A DNA stretch of 25,933 bases. Source: a virus. The notes below the pieces were generated by a model, which was not told the DNA's origin, made no database searches, and saw nothing but the letters and a program-made list of their open reading frames with translations. Positions 12,417 to 22,086 of the stretch are shown here, in pieces. The translations under genes and the position numbers were made by a program. Location of the stretch: positions 1 to 25,933 of the IMG/VR virus record IMGVR_UViG_3300047333_000138. One strand, 5' to 3'. Every line of letters starts with the position of its first letter. Positions within the stretch are counted from its first letter, which is position 1.

Positions 12417-12716
12417 TTATTGCGTTGAGGTCGGAAATCCATCATCACTCGCCGCCGATTCGAACGCGGCATCATACTGCGCCGAGAGGGTTTGCAGGGC
12501 CGTTACTTGATCGGCAGTAACACTCCCATTCCCCTGCAATGCCGCGATGATATTCTGCACCGACGGCACGATGCTGGTGACCTCATTAATCGCCACCGGG
12601 AGGATATTCTCCAACAACGCGATCACACTCGCCGCCTGGCCGGAAGTGAAGCTGCCGATCACAGGCAGCAACCCGCTCAGTAACGTCACAATCAACTGCG
12701 CTATAGCTGCGGTCAT
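12417..12716 (-). CDS. Hydrophobic helical protein of lysis block (99 aa)
   Basis: ATG at 12716 has ATAGGAGAA at good spacing; an ATG at 12737 in the same frame is less likely because it lies before that ribosome binding site. Residues 4-22 (AIAQLIVTLLSGLLPVIGSF) and roughly 35-67 are hydrophobic helices; the rest is soluble (GNGSVTADQVTALQTLSAQY, then a Ser/Asp-rich end). Proteins of this shape are common beside phage holins and endolysins. It may be a holin, an antiholin or a membrane-associated structural protein; the sequence alone does not say which. Confidence 0.55.
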   Translation of the reverse strand: MTAAIAQLIVTLLSGLLPVIGSFTSGQAASVIALLENILPVAINEVTSIVPSVQNIIAALQGNGSVTADQVTALQTLSAQYDAAFESAASDDGFPTSTQ

Positions 12717-12726
12717 GTTCGTTCTC

Positions 12727-13071
12727 CTATATCCCACCCACAGATTGCATAGTCACCACCGCCGCGCTGAGGGTTTGCAGCAAAGTCAGCGGAACGGTGG
12801 TATTAGTCTGCAGATCCGCCAACACCGCCCGGCGAGCAGTTCGCCCGGCCCGAACAGCGTTTACAATCGACTGACTAATCGCCTGTGTTCGGCAGGTGGT
12901 TTTAACCTCCACCCCACACAACGGCAGCCGAAGATAATTCGTCGCCGATACCTCCGCAGCGTTGTACGCATTGGCAGCGATAATCACCTGATTCGGTGTG
13001 GCCACGTTCGGGTTGATGTTGACATTACACCCCGCCAGGCCCAGTAAGGTGATCGCCCAGAGCTTGTTCAT
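12727..13071 (-). CDS. Phage lipoprotein (114 aa), possible outer-membrane spanin or exclusion lipoprotein
   Basis: The N-terminus has K3, a hydrophobic stretch and the lipobox L-A-G-C with C15, so export by Sec, cleavage and lipidation are expected. GGGAG upstream supports the ATG at 13071, which overlaps the holin candidate's stop as ATGA. The mature part contains C52 and C60, which could form a disulphide, then Ala/Thr-rich helices. It lies in a membrane-protein block typical of lysis cassettes, so an o-spanin role is possible, but it is longer than classical Rz1 proteins and lacks their Pro-richness. A surface-exclusion lipoprotein is an alternative. Confidence 0.65.
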   Translation of the reverse strand: MNKLWAITLLGLAGCNVNINPNVATPNQVIIAANAYNAAEVSATNYLRLPLCGVEVKTTCRTQAISQSIVNAVRAGRTARRAVLADLQTNTTVPLTLLQTLSAAVVTMQSVGGI

Positions 13072-13367
13072 GGCTTATCTCCCTTCAATGGCCCATCCAC
13101 ACTCGGGGCCTGGACCACATCACTCACAACCTTAACACCATTATCCGCGGTGTTGATTTCATCAATCATCGCTTTCTGGCTATGCTGCCGAGCTTTGTAC
13201 CAAGCCAACCCAGCCGCTGCCAGCCCGCTGCCCAGTGTCACCAAATCATTCGCGATGGTGTTCTGATCTGCGGAGGGAATCAACCCCTTGCTCGCCGCGT
13301 ACGCTGCCACCGAGCTTGCTACTGCCAGTCCGATGCTTGTGAGGATACTACTTACCTGCGGATCCAT
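13068..13367 (-). CDS. Putative holin (Pam3-gp28-like, two TM segments, 99 aa)
   Basis: AGGAGGT lies 6 bases before the ATG at 13367, one of the best ribosome binding sites in the window. Two hydrophobic helices (about residues 8-26 and 40-57) are separated by a short loop (KGLIPSADQNTI) and followed by a charged tail (WYKARQHSQKAMIDEINTAD). This resembles the Pam3-gp28-type phage holins. Such proteins form pores in the inner membrane to trigger lysis. It lies 12 bases downstream of the giant ejection-protein gene and starts the lysis block. The family assignment is from memory of the pattern. Confidence 0.65.
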   Translation of the reverse strand: MDPQVSSILTSIGLAVASSVAAYAASKGLIPSADQNTIANDLVTLGSGLAAAGLAWYKARQHSQKAMIDEINTADNGVKVVSDVVQAPSVDGPLKGDKP

Positions 13368-13378
13368 TGTGCTACCTC

Positions 13379-16300
13379 CTACCTATTCGGCATGGACTTC
13401 CCTGCCAAGTAATCATTAAACGTCTGCGAATGCCCCCGGATGGTACCATACCTCCCCAACACCAACCATCCCCAGGGACCTTTGGGTTTCTCAATCCCCT
13501 GGGCCAGGCCGTACCCGGCACTAACCTCCTTACTCACCTGTTCCGGTACCCCAGTAAACGCCCCGGCGAACATCCCTGCATCGCGAATCATCTTTTCCGC
13601 GTGGAGTGGACTGAGCGGTTCTTTCTTCCCCCAATCACGAGCAACTTCATACATCGCCTTACCCTCGGTGGACAACAATCCCACATCCGGGTCCTTGGCG
13701 TCAAGAATCGCGTTGGTGAACTCCCGTATCACCGGCAGCGTCGCGCCCTCGGTGTAGATCAACGACTTTGCCGCCCGCTTTCCCCAACTATCCTTGGGAT
13801 CACTTGGCTGCGGACTCACCAAGCTCTCCACAATCGCTGGGTAGATACTATACGCAAACATCCCCACCGCCACTCCAGCCGCTACCTTCATCGCCGCATC
13901 GTGTTGGCCGGATTTAACCAGCCCCTTAATCTCTCCCGCTCTCCACAGCGTCTCCATCTGGCGATTGAAAATATCATTGAAGAAATTATACACCGAGGTA
14001 AACCAAGGACTGACATAATTCGTCAACATCGGCCGATTCGTCACCGACGTCGACCCATGCGCGCCCCGCACCGCCCGGTCAGCTTCATACACCGCATCGC
14101 CGTGGGTCGCGCCTTCCTCTATGGCCTTTTTATACTGCGCCAACCACGTAGGCACCGCCGACATCATATCCGACAGCGCGATTGGTTTGCTGCCCCATTC
14201 CATAATCCGCTGCCGCCACTTGCCGAATTTATTCCCCGCCCGCAGTTCGCCGGTCGCGCCGTACAGCGTCTCTTGCCAGTTCCGATCGCGGCGTTGTAAC
14301 TCCAGCGAATTACTCACCGCGAAGTTCCAGTTGGTATCATTGGTTTGATCATTAATAGAGAACAGGCTATGTACCGCATCGGCGAATGGCCTGAACCCTA
14401 CCTCCGCCACACTCAACCCCGCCGCTGTAGGCCCGTGTTTCAACACCGTCCCCGGATTCAACAACACTAATGCGCCGATTAAATTCTGTCTCATGAATTC
14501 ACTAACCCCCGCCAGCCAAAGCCCATCCTTCTGCGCGTTGTTGCTAGCATTAGCCACACTCCGCAGATAAGGCACAAGCATATCGGTGTATTCCTTGCCA
14601 TAATGCGTCGTGATCGCTGCTCGAATCTGTGGATCTTTGAACACCTTAATCGCATTCAACACCGCCGGCCGCACCGCGGTGTTGTGAATCATCTGCGCTA
14701 TACGATTAGGCATTTGATCCAACGTCAGCGCAGTCGGGGCAATATACCCCGTCCGATCATTCTCATACCCCGCCCCAGGCATGGCGCGGTCAAACCCTTC
14801 AAACCCCTCCCCGAGCAGCCCGACATTCCCCATCAACTTCCGGCTTTCACCTTCATACGTGGGATGGTATATCATCGGATAATACCCGCCGCGATAGCTC
14901 CCATGCCGATTCGTGAATGGTACCGCCTCAATCCGCTGGGCCGGGACGCCAGACACCGACAGATACATTGTATCCGACCGATCCTTGAGCCCCTTAAATA
15001 TATCCCAAATCGCCTGGACCCGATCCCAATCCGCAGCCGTGGCGTGGGTGTTCACCCAGTTTCGAATCGCGTTCGGATCCACTCCCCAACCCTTAGACAT
15101 TTTAGTCAGATTCGATTCATTCCCCATATTCAACATTATCGCGTGCAAACCCTCGCGGTTGATAGTCAGTGTCCGCCCACCATAATCTGCCGGAGCTTTG
15201 AACAACCCCGGATTGGGGACGTTTTTGTGCATATCCTCAATATCCGGCAGCGCGGATATTTTTTTACTGGTTTCTTTCTTCCACGCATCGGATTGATTCA
15301 CCCCATCAATCATATCCCGCAGGACATACTGATTCCACACACCATATTTATCAAAGTTATCCCAGCGAGTGAACACCCGCTCGATTTGTAGAACGCTGGC
15401 CAGCCCGGAACGTAGGGTTTGGGTTACTATATTCGCCCCGCCAGTTTCGTTCTTTTCAGTCGCAGCGAATCGGGAGACATTCTCGATCAGTTGTTCCTTA
15501 ATCTCCTGGCGATCTGCCTCATCGCCAGCCTTGATCAGCTTCCGTTCTTCCCGGCCGTTGTGTATCAACGCCACTATCGAATCCCGCACCGCCCTGAACT
15601 CTGGCGGGGATAGGTCTTTATATTCACTCTTCCAGTTCGCATCATACAACTTATCCCAAATCGGCAGAACCTGCAACATCGATCGCTTGGCCTCGACAAA
15701 GTCCTTCAGCGTCCCCTCAGTCTCCGCCGCAATCGCCCGGGCCAGGTCCTCAGGTGTCCGGCGAACTTTCTTGCCGATTTGCATTAATATCGAATGCACC
15801 CAGTTGGTATACTCCGTCTCCATACTGGGGATCACCCGCTTGGAGAATTGTTTGGCGGTTTTATCGAACCTAGCCATTTCCTTCTCGAGGAGCCTGGCCT
15901 CCTTCGCTGCGTAGGTCAGCAGCGTCTGTTTCTCCAACGCCACCACCGCCTTGCCGAAGTCTTTGTTCGCCAGGAAATTCTCTGCGTCCCTGGCATGTTT
16001 GCCCATGTCCTGCATCAAGCGGAATGAATTGATCTGCCCCAAGGTCTTGGAGTTGATTACATTCCTTGCCGCGGCCTTGACCACCTCCCGGTCAACCCCG
16101 ATCTTCCCCGCCTCCAAGCACGCGGCCATGTATTCTTCATGCAACAAATTCAACGCCGGTTCACTCAACGCCTGCTCAGTCGCAGCGTCCATGATATTAT
16201 CATCCAGCGCTCCGTACCGCGCCTCCATTCGCCGTTCGGTTTCGGTCTTCACCATCTGCCGAATAAAATCATCCCTCCCCATCCGGTTGCCATTATCAGC

Positions 16301-19300
16301 CTTCCGCAGTTCACTCACCCGCCCCAGGGCCCAGGCCAGTTCATCCCTCGACCCATATCCAAACATCCCCGCGACTTGATCGGCAGGGAGCCCGTTCTTG
16401 GAGGTGTAATGCTCCGGTATCATCGCGAGTTGTTCGGGGGTGAAATCCTCTCTGCGGAGAGTGTATCGCTGTTGGAGTTTCTTCCCCATAAGTTCACCAG
16501 AGCCGATGAACAAATCCGCAGCGATGTCCGGCCGCTGGCGAATCTCCGCCGATACTTCCTTGGCTATATCCGCAGAGTTGGCTTTCCATTCCTTAGTCTG
16601 TCTCCGCGCCTGGTCTCTCTCGGCCCGGGCCTGGGCGGCTTTCATGTCGAACTCGTCCTTTTCACGGGCGGCTTGCATGACCCTGGCGAAGGACTCTGGG
16701 CGCAGACCCACAGCCTGGGCGCGGAGGTTGTCGGCACCCTCGAGGGAGAACTTTGCCTCCAGCCCACGGATATCCGCCGCTCCTTCCACTCTCGGCGCAC
16801 CCGGTCCCCGGCCAGCGACTTCCCCAGAATGGACCTTCGCGAAGACCTCCTCCCAAGTCGCATCGGCACCGAACCCCAACCGGGCCTTGATCGCGTCGAA
16901 CAAATCCATAATCTTCTGGAACACTGCGCCGATCCCGGTCTTGGGTCGAATCTCCGGGGCCTGGGCAGCCCATTCGCGGAATCCATCGACGACGGCTTCT
17001 TCTAGTTGTTCCTCGTGGGTGAGGTGTCCGTACCGTTGGCCGATGTTGTACCGCGCCAGCCAACCTTCGGACATCGCCGCAGATTCCAGCGCCGCCCATT
17101 CCTTGTCGGTGAGGAAATTATACCCTCTCAGAAAATGCATCGCTTCGTGGCGGCCCACACCAACCGGGTCGTCGCGCATAATATCCAGCAGAATATCCGG
17201 GCGGCCCTCCCGGCTGGGCATGTAGGCCCCAGCTGCGTACTTCCCCGCCCGTTCACTATAGATCCCTGTGGTCGGTACGACTTTACTATGTCCACCAGTG
17301 ATACGCTGAACTTCCTCCATCGCAACTCGGCCCAATTCCGTCTGGGCCAGGGAGGCTTCACTCTCTCGAGTCAGTAAAGAATCGCTATATCGCTGCCAAC
17401 CCCCCTCAAATATCTCCTGCATGTCATGATGACTCTGCGGATCAAAATCATCCGCATCCAACTTCACCTTCGCCACCCCGGTCGCGCCCGCATTGGCCCG
17501 AGCCCCACTAACCCGAAACCCAGTGATGTAATCATAATCCGGATAGAGTTCCTTCAACTGCCGTTTCAAATCCCTAATCAGTGCCGGGCCGAAACTATTA
17601 GACCACAATCCGGCTTGGCCGCCGACCCAGTTGACGAACAGCGATCGATCAGTGCCTAATCCAAGACTTATCTCTCCAACACTTTGCCCGTTTTCATCGA
17701 GAATATTAAATTCATGGAATCGGGTTCCACTCAGCCGTTCGCCGGTTGGTTCAAGAGATATTCTGCCTTCAAGTTTTTTCCCTGGGATGGGAATTGCAGG
17801 TGAGGGCCTCGTGCTTGAGTCATCCCCAATCTGGTTTGTTTCTTCAACTCCCAAAGCGTTCCGCAGATGGGCGTAGGGGTCATCCTCCTCCACAGCCAGC
17901 TTGGGCTTCAGGGTTTGTTTATTTTCCAAACCTAATTGTTCTGACGCTAAACCCCCTTCTTTTACATCCTCCATATCATCCGCTGATAACTGTCGAGCCT
18001 TGGAGGCGATTTCTCCAGCTTCGATATTATTTACTACACGGCCAGTGGAGGTTTTGAACAGAGTCTTTGTTCCATCTCCTATAATCTGATCCTTATATTT
18101 ATCAAAGAACTGTTCGAAATCCATTTCTGGTGCAATAGCTTCATGGGCCGCCTCCATAGAATGTGCATGTGTTGGCCCTGAGAATACTTGTCCGTCGATT
18201 ACTGTCGCTGCTCCAGTTATAGATTCTGAAGGCGAATCGGCTCTCGATAAAGTTAACTTCCGATCCCCCATGCTAAACTTTGGTTCCAACCCCGCCCCAG
18301 CGCGGACCTGTGGCAGCGGATCGTCAATCACAGCCCTTGGAGGAATCGGCTCTTTGGCTTCATTGGCTGTAATCCCTCCCGGCGACATGCGGATGTCATC
18401 ATGCAGGGCCCTAGCTACCTTGGGATCAACATTCGCCAGCCAATCTGCGGCTTTGACCGAGATCCCTTCCCCAGTATCCCTGGCCGCGGCCAGTTGAGCG
18501 TCGATATTAGGCACCCAGCCCAGTAACCCATCCCCAGGCCCAGGAAGTTTATCCCCATACAACCCCAACACTGCATCACCGTGAATGGTGAATGTACTAT
18601 CCCCAAAATGTTGCTTCACAAACTGCGCAAACATCTCTGAACTGCGGTCTTTGGTCAGATCGGCTTGGGCATTGGCTAGATCTCGATCCAAGAGATTCAG
18701 CATTATTTCATTAAGCTTGCCCTTGGCGGCATCCACCGTTGCGCTCAGCCCCGCCGGGGGTTCCTTCCCCTGAGCGAACCAGTTTCGAATCACTGCAATT
18801 TCAGAATTAGCCTGGGCCTGCTGTCGAATGAAATCTTCGTGCTTAATCCCCGCCGGACCCTCCCCATGCAGTGGCATATCCCCACGCATCATGGCCCATT
18901 CAGTCATGGCCCCGAGTTCGCGACCAAACTGGCCAGCGCCCAGGGCCGCCCCGGTTTGGTCCTCCAGAGATTTAAGATACGTCTCCCCGCCCGCCGACGC
19001 CCCCGCCACCGCCGCTGCCCCGGTTGCGTTCATCACCCGCAACAGCAGACTCGCTGCGGAGAGTTCCCCGGTCGCCAGCGACCATCCCGGCCCTCGGACG
19101 CCGTGGTACATCTCATCCGCGATTTCGGTCGGAGCCTTGCCTAGGGGTTCCTGTTCAAACGCCTCATCCCCTGCCTGCCCCGCCGCGCGCAGGGCCGCAT
19201 CGACCACCTTCACCGGGGTGGCAAAGGTGCTGGTCATGGCCTTTAACAGTCCCGCCGATAACCCAGCATCGCGGGAGAATTTGTCTAGATTGGCCCAGTC

Positions 19301-19636
19301 ATCGTTGGAGATCGAGGCCGCCAAGGGATGGGATTGCAGATACGCAACCAACTCGGGGTTGTTCAACACAATCTGCTGAGCAGTCTGTCGTCGGACATTC
19401 TCCCGTTCTTCATCGAGGTTATTCAGCGTCCACGCCGGGGGTGTGCCAGTGAGGTCTGACAACTGCTTGGCTTCGGCAGCGTCGTCGGGGTTTTGTTCAA
19501 GGCCGTCGTTGATAGCGATTCGCTGTTGGACTTGGGCCGAGCGGATAGTCCTGGCGATATCATCGCCGCCGAGCGTGAAAGGATCGATCGTTGGGTCAAA
19601 GTCGATGTTGGGATCCAGCGGAGTCATGGCGTTCAT
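13379..19636 (-). CDS. Giant internal virion/DNA-ejection protein (2085 aa), gp16-like position, with HEAMH metallopeptidase motif
   Basis: Position, size and order (after gp13-, gp14- and gp15-like genes) match the T7 gp16 ejection protein, although T7 gp16 is about 1300 residues. I see no N-terminal lytic transglycosylase. The middle contains GVGRHEAMHFL, a HExxH zinc motif (H830, E831, H834), with a candidate third ligand at E880 in LEEAVVDGF; this looks like a gluzincin-type peptidase. Residues of about 635-715 (FNILDENGQSVGEISLGLG onward) have an alpha/beta pattern that could be GNAT-like. Residues of about 983-1030 are a charged helix, and 1915-1936 are hydrophobic (VAAGVAVGMFAYSIYPAI). 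The protein is probably packaged in the virion and ejected into the host, perhaps with the peptidase. It overlaps the upstream gene by ATGA. Confidence 0.75.
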   Translation of the reverse strand: MNAMTPLDPNIDFDPTIDPFTLGGDDIARTIRSAQVQQRIAINDGLEQNPDDAAEAKQLSDLTGTPPAWTLNNLDEERENVRRQTAQQIVLNNPELVAYLQSHPLAASISNDDWANLDKFSRDAGLSAGLLKAMTSTFATPVKVVDAALRAAGQAGDEAFEQEPLGKAPTEIADEMYHGVRGPGWSLATGELSAASLLLRVMNATGAAAVAGASAGGETYLKSLEDQTGAALGAGQFGRELGAMTEWAMMRGDMPLHGEGPAGIKHEDFIRQQAQANSEIAVIRNWFAQGKEPPAGLSATVDAAKGKLNEIMLNLLDRDLANAQADLTKDRSSEMFAQFVKQHFGDSTFTIHGDAVLGLYGDKLPGPGDGLLGWVPNIDAQLAAARDTGEGISVKAADWLANVDPKVARALHDDIRMSPGGITANEAKEPIPPRAVIDDPLPQVRAGAGLEPKFSMGDRKLTLSRADSPSESITGAATVIDGQVFSGPTHAHSMEAAHEAIAPEMDFEQFFDKYKDQIIGDGTKTLFKTSTGRVVNNIEAGEIASKARQLSADDMEDVKEGGLASEQLGLENKQTLKPKLAVEEDDPYAHLRNALGVEETNQIGDDSSTRPSPAIPIPGKKLEGRISLEPTGERLSGTRFHEFNILDENGQSVGEISLGLGTDRSLFVNWVGGQAGLWSNSFGPALIRDLKRQLKELYPDYDYITGFRVSGARANAGATGVAKVKLDADDFDPQSHHDMQEIFEGGWQRYSDSLLTRESEASLAQTELGRVAMEEVQRITGGHSKVVPTTGIYSERAGKYAAGAYMPSREGRPDILLDIMRDDPVGVGRHEAMHFLRGYNFLTDKEWAALESAAMSEGWLARYNIGQRYGHLTHEEQLEEAVVDGFREWAAQAPEIRPKTGIGAVFQKIMDLFDAIKARLGFGADATWEEVFAKVHSGEVAGRGPGAPRVEGAADIRGLEAKFSLEGADNLRAQAVGLRPESFARVMQAAREKDEFDMKAAQARAERDQARRQTKEWKANSADIAKEVSAEIRQRPDIAADLFIGSGELMGKKLQQRYTLRREDFTPEQLAMIPEHYTSKNGLPADQVAGMFGYGSRDELAWALGRVSELRKADNGNRMGRDDFIRQMVKTETERRMEARYGALDDNIMDAATEQALSEPALNLLHEEYMAACLEAGKIGVDREVVKAAARNVINSKTLGQINSFRLMQDMGKHARDAENFLANKDFGKAVVALEKQTLLTYAAKEARLLEKEMARFDKTAKQFSKRVIPSMETEYTNWVHSILMQIGKKVRRTPEDLARAIAAETEGTLKDFVEAKRSMLQVLPIWDKLYDANWKSEYKDLSPPEFRAVRDSIVALIHNGREERKLIKAGDEADRQEIKEQLIENVSRFAATEKNETGGANIVTQTLRSGLASVLQIERVFTRWDNFDKYGVWNQYVLRDMIDGVNQSDAWKKETSKKISALPDIEDMHKNVPNPGLFKAPADYGGRTLTINREGLHAIMLNMGNESNLTKMSKGWGVDPNAIRNWVNTHATAADWDRVQAIWDIFKGLKDRSDTMYLSVSGVPAQRIEAVPFTNRHGSYRGGYYPMIYHPTYEGESRKLMGNVGLLGEGFEGFDRAMPGAGYENDRTGYIAPTALTLDQMPNRIAQMIHNTAVRPAVLNAIKVFKDPQIRAAITTHYGKEYTDMLVPYLRSVANASNNAQKDGLWLAGVSEFMRQNLIGALVLLNPGTVLKHGPTAAGLSVAEVGFRPFADAVHSLFSINDQTNDTNWNFAVSNSLELQRRDRNWQETLYGATGELRAGNKFGKWRQRIMEWGSKPIALSDMMSAVPTWLAQYKKAIEEGATHGDAVYEADRAVRGAHGSTSVTNRPMLTNYVSPWFTSVYNFFNDIFNRQMETLWRAGEIKGLVKSGQHDAAMKVAAGVAVGMFAYSIYPAIVESLVSPQPSDPKDSWGKRAAKSLIYTEGATLPVIREFTNAILDAKDPDVGLLSTEGKAMYEVARDWGKKEPLSPLHAEKMIRDAGMFAGAFTGVPEQVSKEVSAGYGLAQGIEKPKGPWGWLVLGRYGTIRGHSQTFNDYLAGKSMPNR

Positions 19637-21507
19637 GGCACCACTCGATCTTCAACTTTAGATTTGGCCGAGCCAGCGGATTTACCCAAATTGTTGTAGA
19701 TAGCATGCAAGGCCAGCTGATTCGCGACATCCAGATCCGCTGGACTGGACAGATCTGGTTCGCGGTTGTAAGCTTGCCTGAACAGTGACCGTGCTGCGCG
19801 GGTGACACTATCCGGCTTCTCAGGAGCCGGATCGGCGTCGATGAGATTGGTGATGGATTTGCTATTATAAAACCAGCCTCTATTTATCTTCGTTTCTCGG
19901 GAGATTAAATCCTTGGCGATAATTCCCAATTCATTATCATTCTTAACCGACCGTTCGGCGCCCAGGCCGTATTGAATAATAGCTTGTTGGTATTCAGTTT
20001 GGAATTTGTTGTATGTATCCTGGTCAACAGCCTTACCATCATCCCCCAAAATCCCAGCGTCCTTGAGCATCTTAGTCACTTGAGGTAAATGCAACGCCAT
20101 TTGCATGGGCGGGTTCTGAATCTGCTGATGAACCACATCGTGCTGGATTTTAATCAGATTACTTATCTGATCTCGTGTCATGCTGGTATACTGCGGTTTT
20201 GTAAAATCCGCCTCGGCCAGGGTCTTCAAATCCTCAGGCGTCGATGTGGTGTCGCGGTTAATTCCGATCCGCATCAGGCTGTAGTAAGTCAAATCCCCAG
20301 TGGGATTATGCTCCACTCCGCCGATGTCATTGTTCTTGCGAAAACGTTCCAACAAAGCTTTTTGTGAAGTGGGATCGAGCGTGTTAAACTTCTGATTAAA
20401 CCCTGGATTCATCCGCTCCGCTTCTTCGGGGGATAGTGGGACCTTACCGTCCTTAGATTTATCCCCGTTAATCTGCGACATCAACTCATTGCGGACTTGT
20501 TGATTGGCGAGGAATACAGCCTTCTGGTGTTGTTCCACCTCCGCCATCGACCGCTGTTCGGCATTATCGGCAAGATCAGGATTTCTCGGGTCCTTGGCCA
20601 TAGCCTTAGCCCGAGCCAGCGCGCCGACGTCCTTGACCGTCGCATCCGGCGGGGCAGTGCGCACCGCTTCGCGGGCGATGTCCGCTGCGCCTTTGTTCAA
20701 CTCATGGGACTCAATAACTCCGCGGATAGACTCAGCATCCTCGGGCAAGAGCAGCGGATGATCGCCGCTGGACATCCGCTCGAAGAATGCTTTGCCATCG
20801 ATACCATTGGCATTGGACCGCGCCAAGGCGACTTTCTTGATCTCCTGCGACAACAGCCTCGACGCAGCAGCTTCGTTCTCAGGCGTCCCGGGCGCGAACC
20901 GACCAAGGGCTTTGCTCTCACTCACCGACGTAACAGCAGCGGATTTAAGTCCCGCGATTCGCTGGTCAAACTCCGGCCCAGCGGAGACGTTCAGAGTAGC
21001 AAGTTGATCGCCCAGGGAACTAATCTTAGCCAACCCCGCCTTGGTGGTGGCTTGTTCAAACCCCTCCCGGCCCAGCACAGCACCGTGCCAGATCATCATC
21101 GATTCATTACGCCGAGTTTGATCTAGGTAGGCTTGTTTGGCCCATGGGGAATTTAACCCCGCCGCGCCGTCTTCACGCATCTTGGCAAGATCGCGCATGT
21201 ATTGAGGCAAGGCAGCTTTTTGATCGCCGGGCGGGAGATCAGAGAGTTCAAGATACCGCAGGGTTTGCTTGGTAAACACATCCGCAGATGCAGCGTCGGC
21301 CTTGTTGTGTTCATCCATTTCCTGCATTGCATAGGCGCGGGCGAAGAGTTCCTTCCCAGCCCCTTCGCTGACCTCGCCCATGTGTGTGATCGCCCCAGCC
21401 ACAGCCCCGCCGAACGCGGCGATTGGAGTGTCGACATGCACCGGCGACAGGGGGTCAACCTGTGGTGTTACATCCAACGTGCCGGAGTATGGGACTGGTG
21501 TGGCCAT
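19633..21507 (-). CDS. Internal virion protein, gp15-like (624 aa)
   Basis: TAGGAAG upstream supports the ATG at 21507. The product is long, hydrophilic and almost entirely helical, with no signal peptide. The N-terminus is Pro/Val-rich (TPVPYSGTLDVTPQVDP), followed by long charged helices and Lys/Asp/Glu-rich loops. There is no recognisable catalytic motif. Size and position, between a Gln/Ala-rich gp14-like protein and the giant gp16-like protein, match the internal core protein gp15 of T7-like podoviruses, which helps form the ejection channel. The assignment rests on gene order and helical character rather than sequence identity. It ends in an ATGA overlap with the giant gene. Confidence 0.65.
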   Translation of the reverse strand: MATPVPYSGTLDVTPQVDPLSPVHVDTPIAAFGGAVAGAITHMGEVSEGAGKELFARAYAMQEMDEHNKADAASADVFTKQTLRYLELSDLPPGDQKAALPQYMRDLAKMREDGAAGLNSPWAKQAYLDQTRRNESMMIWHGAVLGREGFEQATTKAGLAKISSLGDQLATLNVSAGPEFDQRIAGLKSAAVTSVSESKALGRFAPGTPENEAAASRLLSQEIKKVALARSNANGIDGKAFFERMSSGDHPLLLPEDAESIRGVIESHELNKGAADIAREAVRTAPPDATVKDVGALARAKAMAKDPRNPDLADNAEQRSMAEVEQHQKAVFLANQQVRNELMSQINGDKSKDGKVPLSPEEAERMNPGFNQKFNTLDPTSQKALLERFRKNNDIGGVEHNPTGDLTYYSLMRIGINRDTTSTPEDLKTLAEADFTKPQYTSMTRDQISNLIKIQHDVVHQQIQNPPMQMALHLPQVTKMLKDAGILGDDGKAVDQDTYNKFQTEYQQAIIQYGLGAERSVKNDNELGIIAKDLISRETKINRGWFYNSKSITNLIDADPAPEKPDSVTRAARSLFRQAYNREPDLSSPADLDVANQLALHAIYNNLGKSAGSAKSKVEDRVVP

Positions 21508-21510
21508 GAA

Positions 21511-22086
21511 TTAGCTTCCTAACGCTCCGCTATTCGATCCGCCGGGATTGCCCCACATCCCAACCCGCTGGCCTTGCAGCCACATGGATGAAACAGAGCT
21601 GGCCCCGCCCAGTATCGACGACCCAGCGCCGATTGCTCCAGCTTCCATCGCGTTGGCCCCGGCCGCGGAATACACCTGGGCCTGGGCCCCAGCGACCGAA
21701 GCTTGTTCTTGGTAATTATACGCTGTCTTCGCTGCGTTAGACCGGATTATGGATTGGTCAAGCCCGGCGAGTTTCTGCTGACTGGCCTGGACTTGCAGAT
21801 TCGAGCCAGACCTAACATCAAACCCAGACGAGGCTTGAGCGACCTTGATCTGCCCGGCCTGCTGGCGAGATTTAAGCCCGGATTGCAGAGCCTGTTGTTC
21901 GCCGGTTTGGGTAGCGAATTCAGCGTTTTGTTGAGCAATCTGTTGGTTCAGTCTAGCAACGCCGGACTGGTAGTTGTCCATGTTTTTGTTAGCAACGCCG
22001 GAAGTTAGCGCCCCGAACGCGCCAAGAATGCCCCCACCCGCGGCCGCGCCCATGCCGATTCCAGCGATAGTGGAGTTATCAACCAT
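21511..22086 (-). CDS. Internal virion protein, gp14-like (191 aa)
   Basis: The N-terminus has a Gly/Ala-rich hydrophobic helix (residues 8-33, AGIGMGAAAGGGILGAFGAL). A Gln/Ala/Ser-rich helical body follows (NQQIAQQNAEFATQTGEQQA), then a second Gly/Ala-rich segment near residues 140-165. This composition is characteristic of podovirus gp14-type proteins, which leave the capsid and insert in the outer membrane as part of the ejection conduit. The start overlaps the GNAT gene's stop by 8 bases; its ribosome binding site is weak, suggesting translational coupling. Confidence 0.7.
   Translation of the reverse strand: MVDNSTIAGIGMGAAAGGGILGAFGALTSGVANKNMDNYQSGVARLNQQIAQQNAEFATQTGEQQALQSGLKSRQQAGQIKVAQASSGFDVRSGSNLQVQASQQKLAGLDQSIIRSNAAKTAYNYQEQASVAGAQAQVYSAAGANAMEAGAIGAGSSILGGASSVSSMWLQGQRVGMWGNPGGSNSGALGS

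Noticed and set aside
13367-14299. A 310-residue plus-strand frame opposite the giant ejection-protein gene
   Set aside because: His/Arg/Pro-rich with no domain; it is antisense to a continuous 2085-residue frame with ribosome binding site and ATGA coupling.
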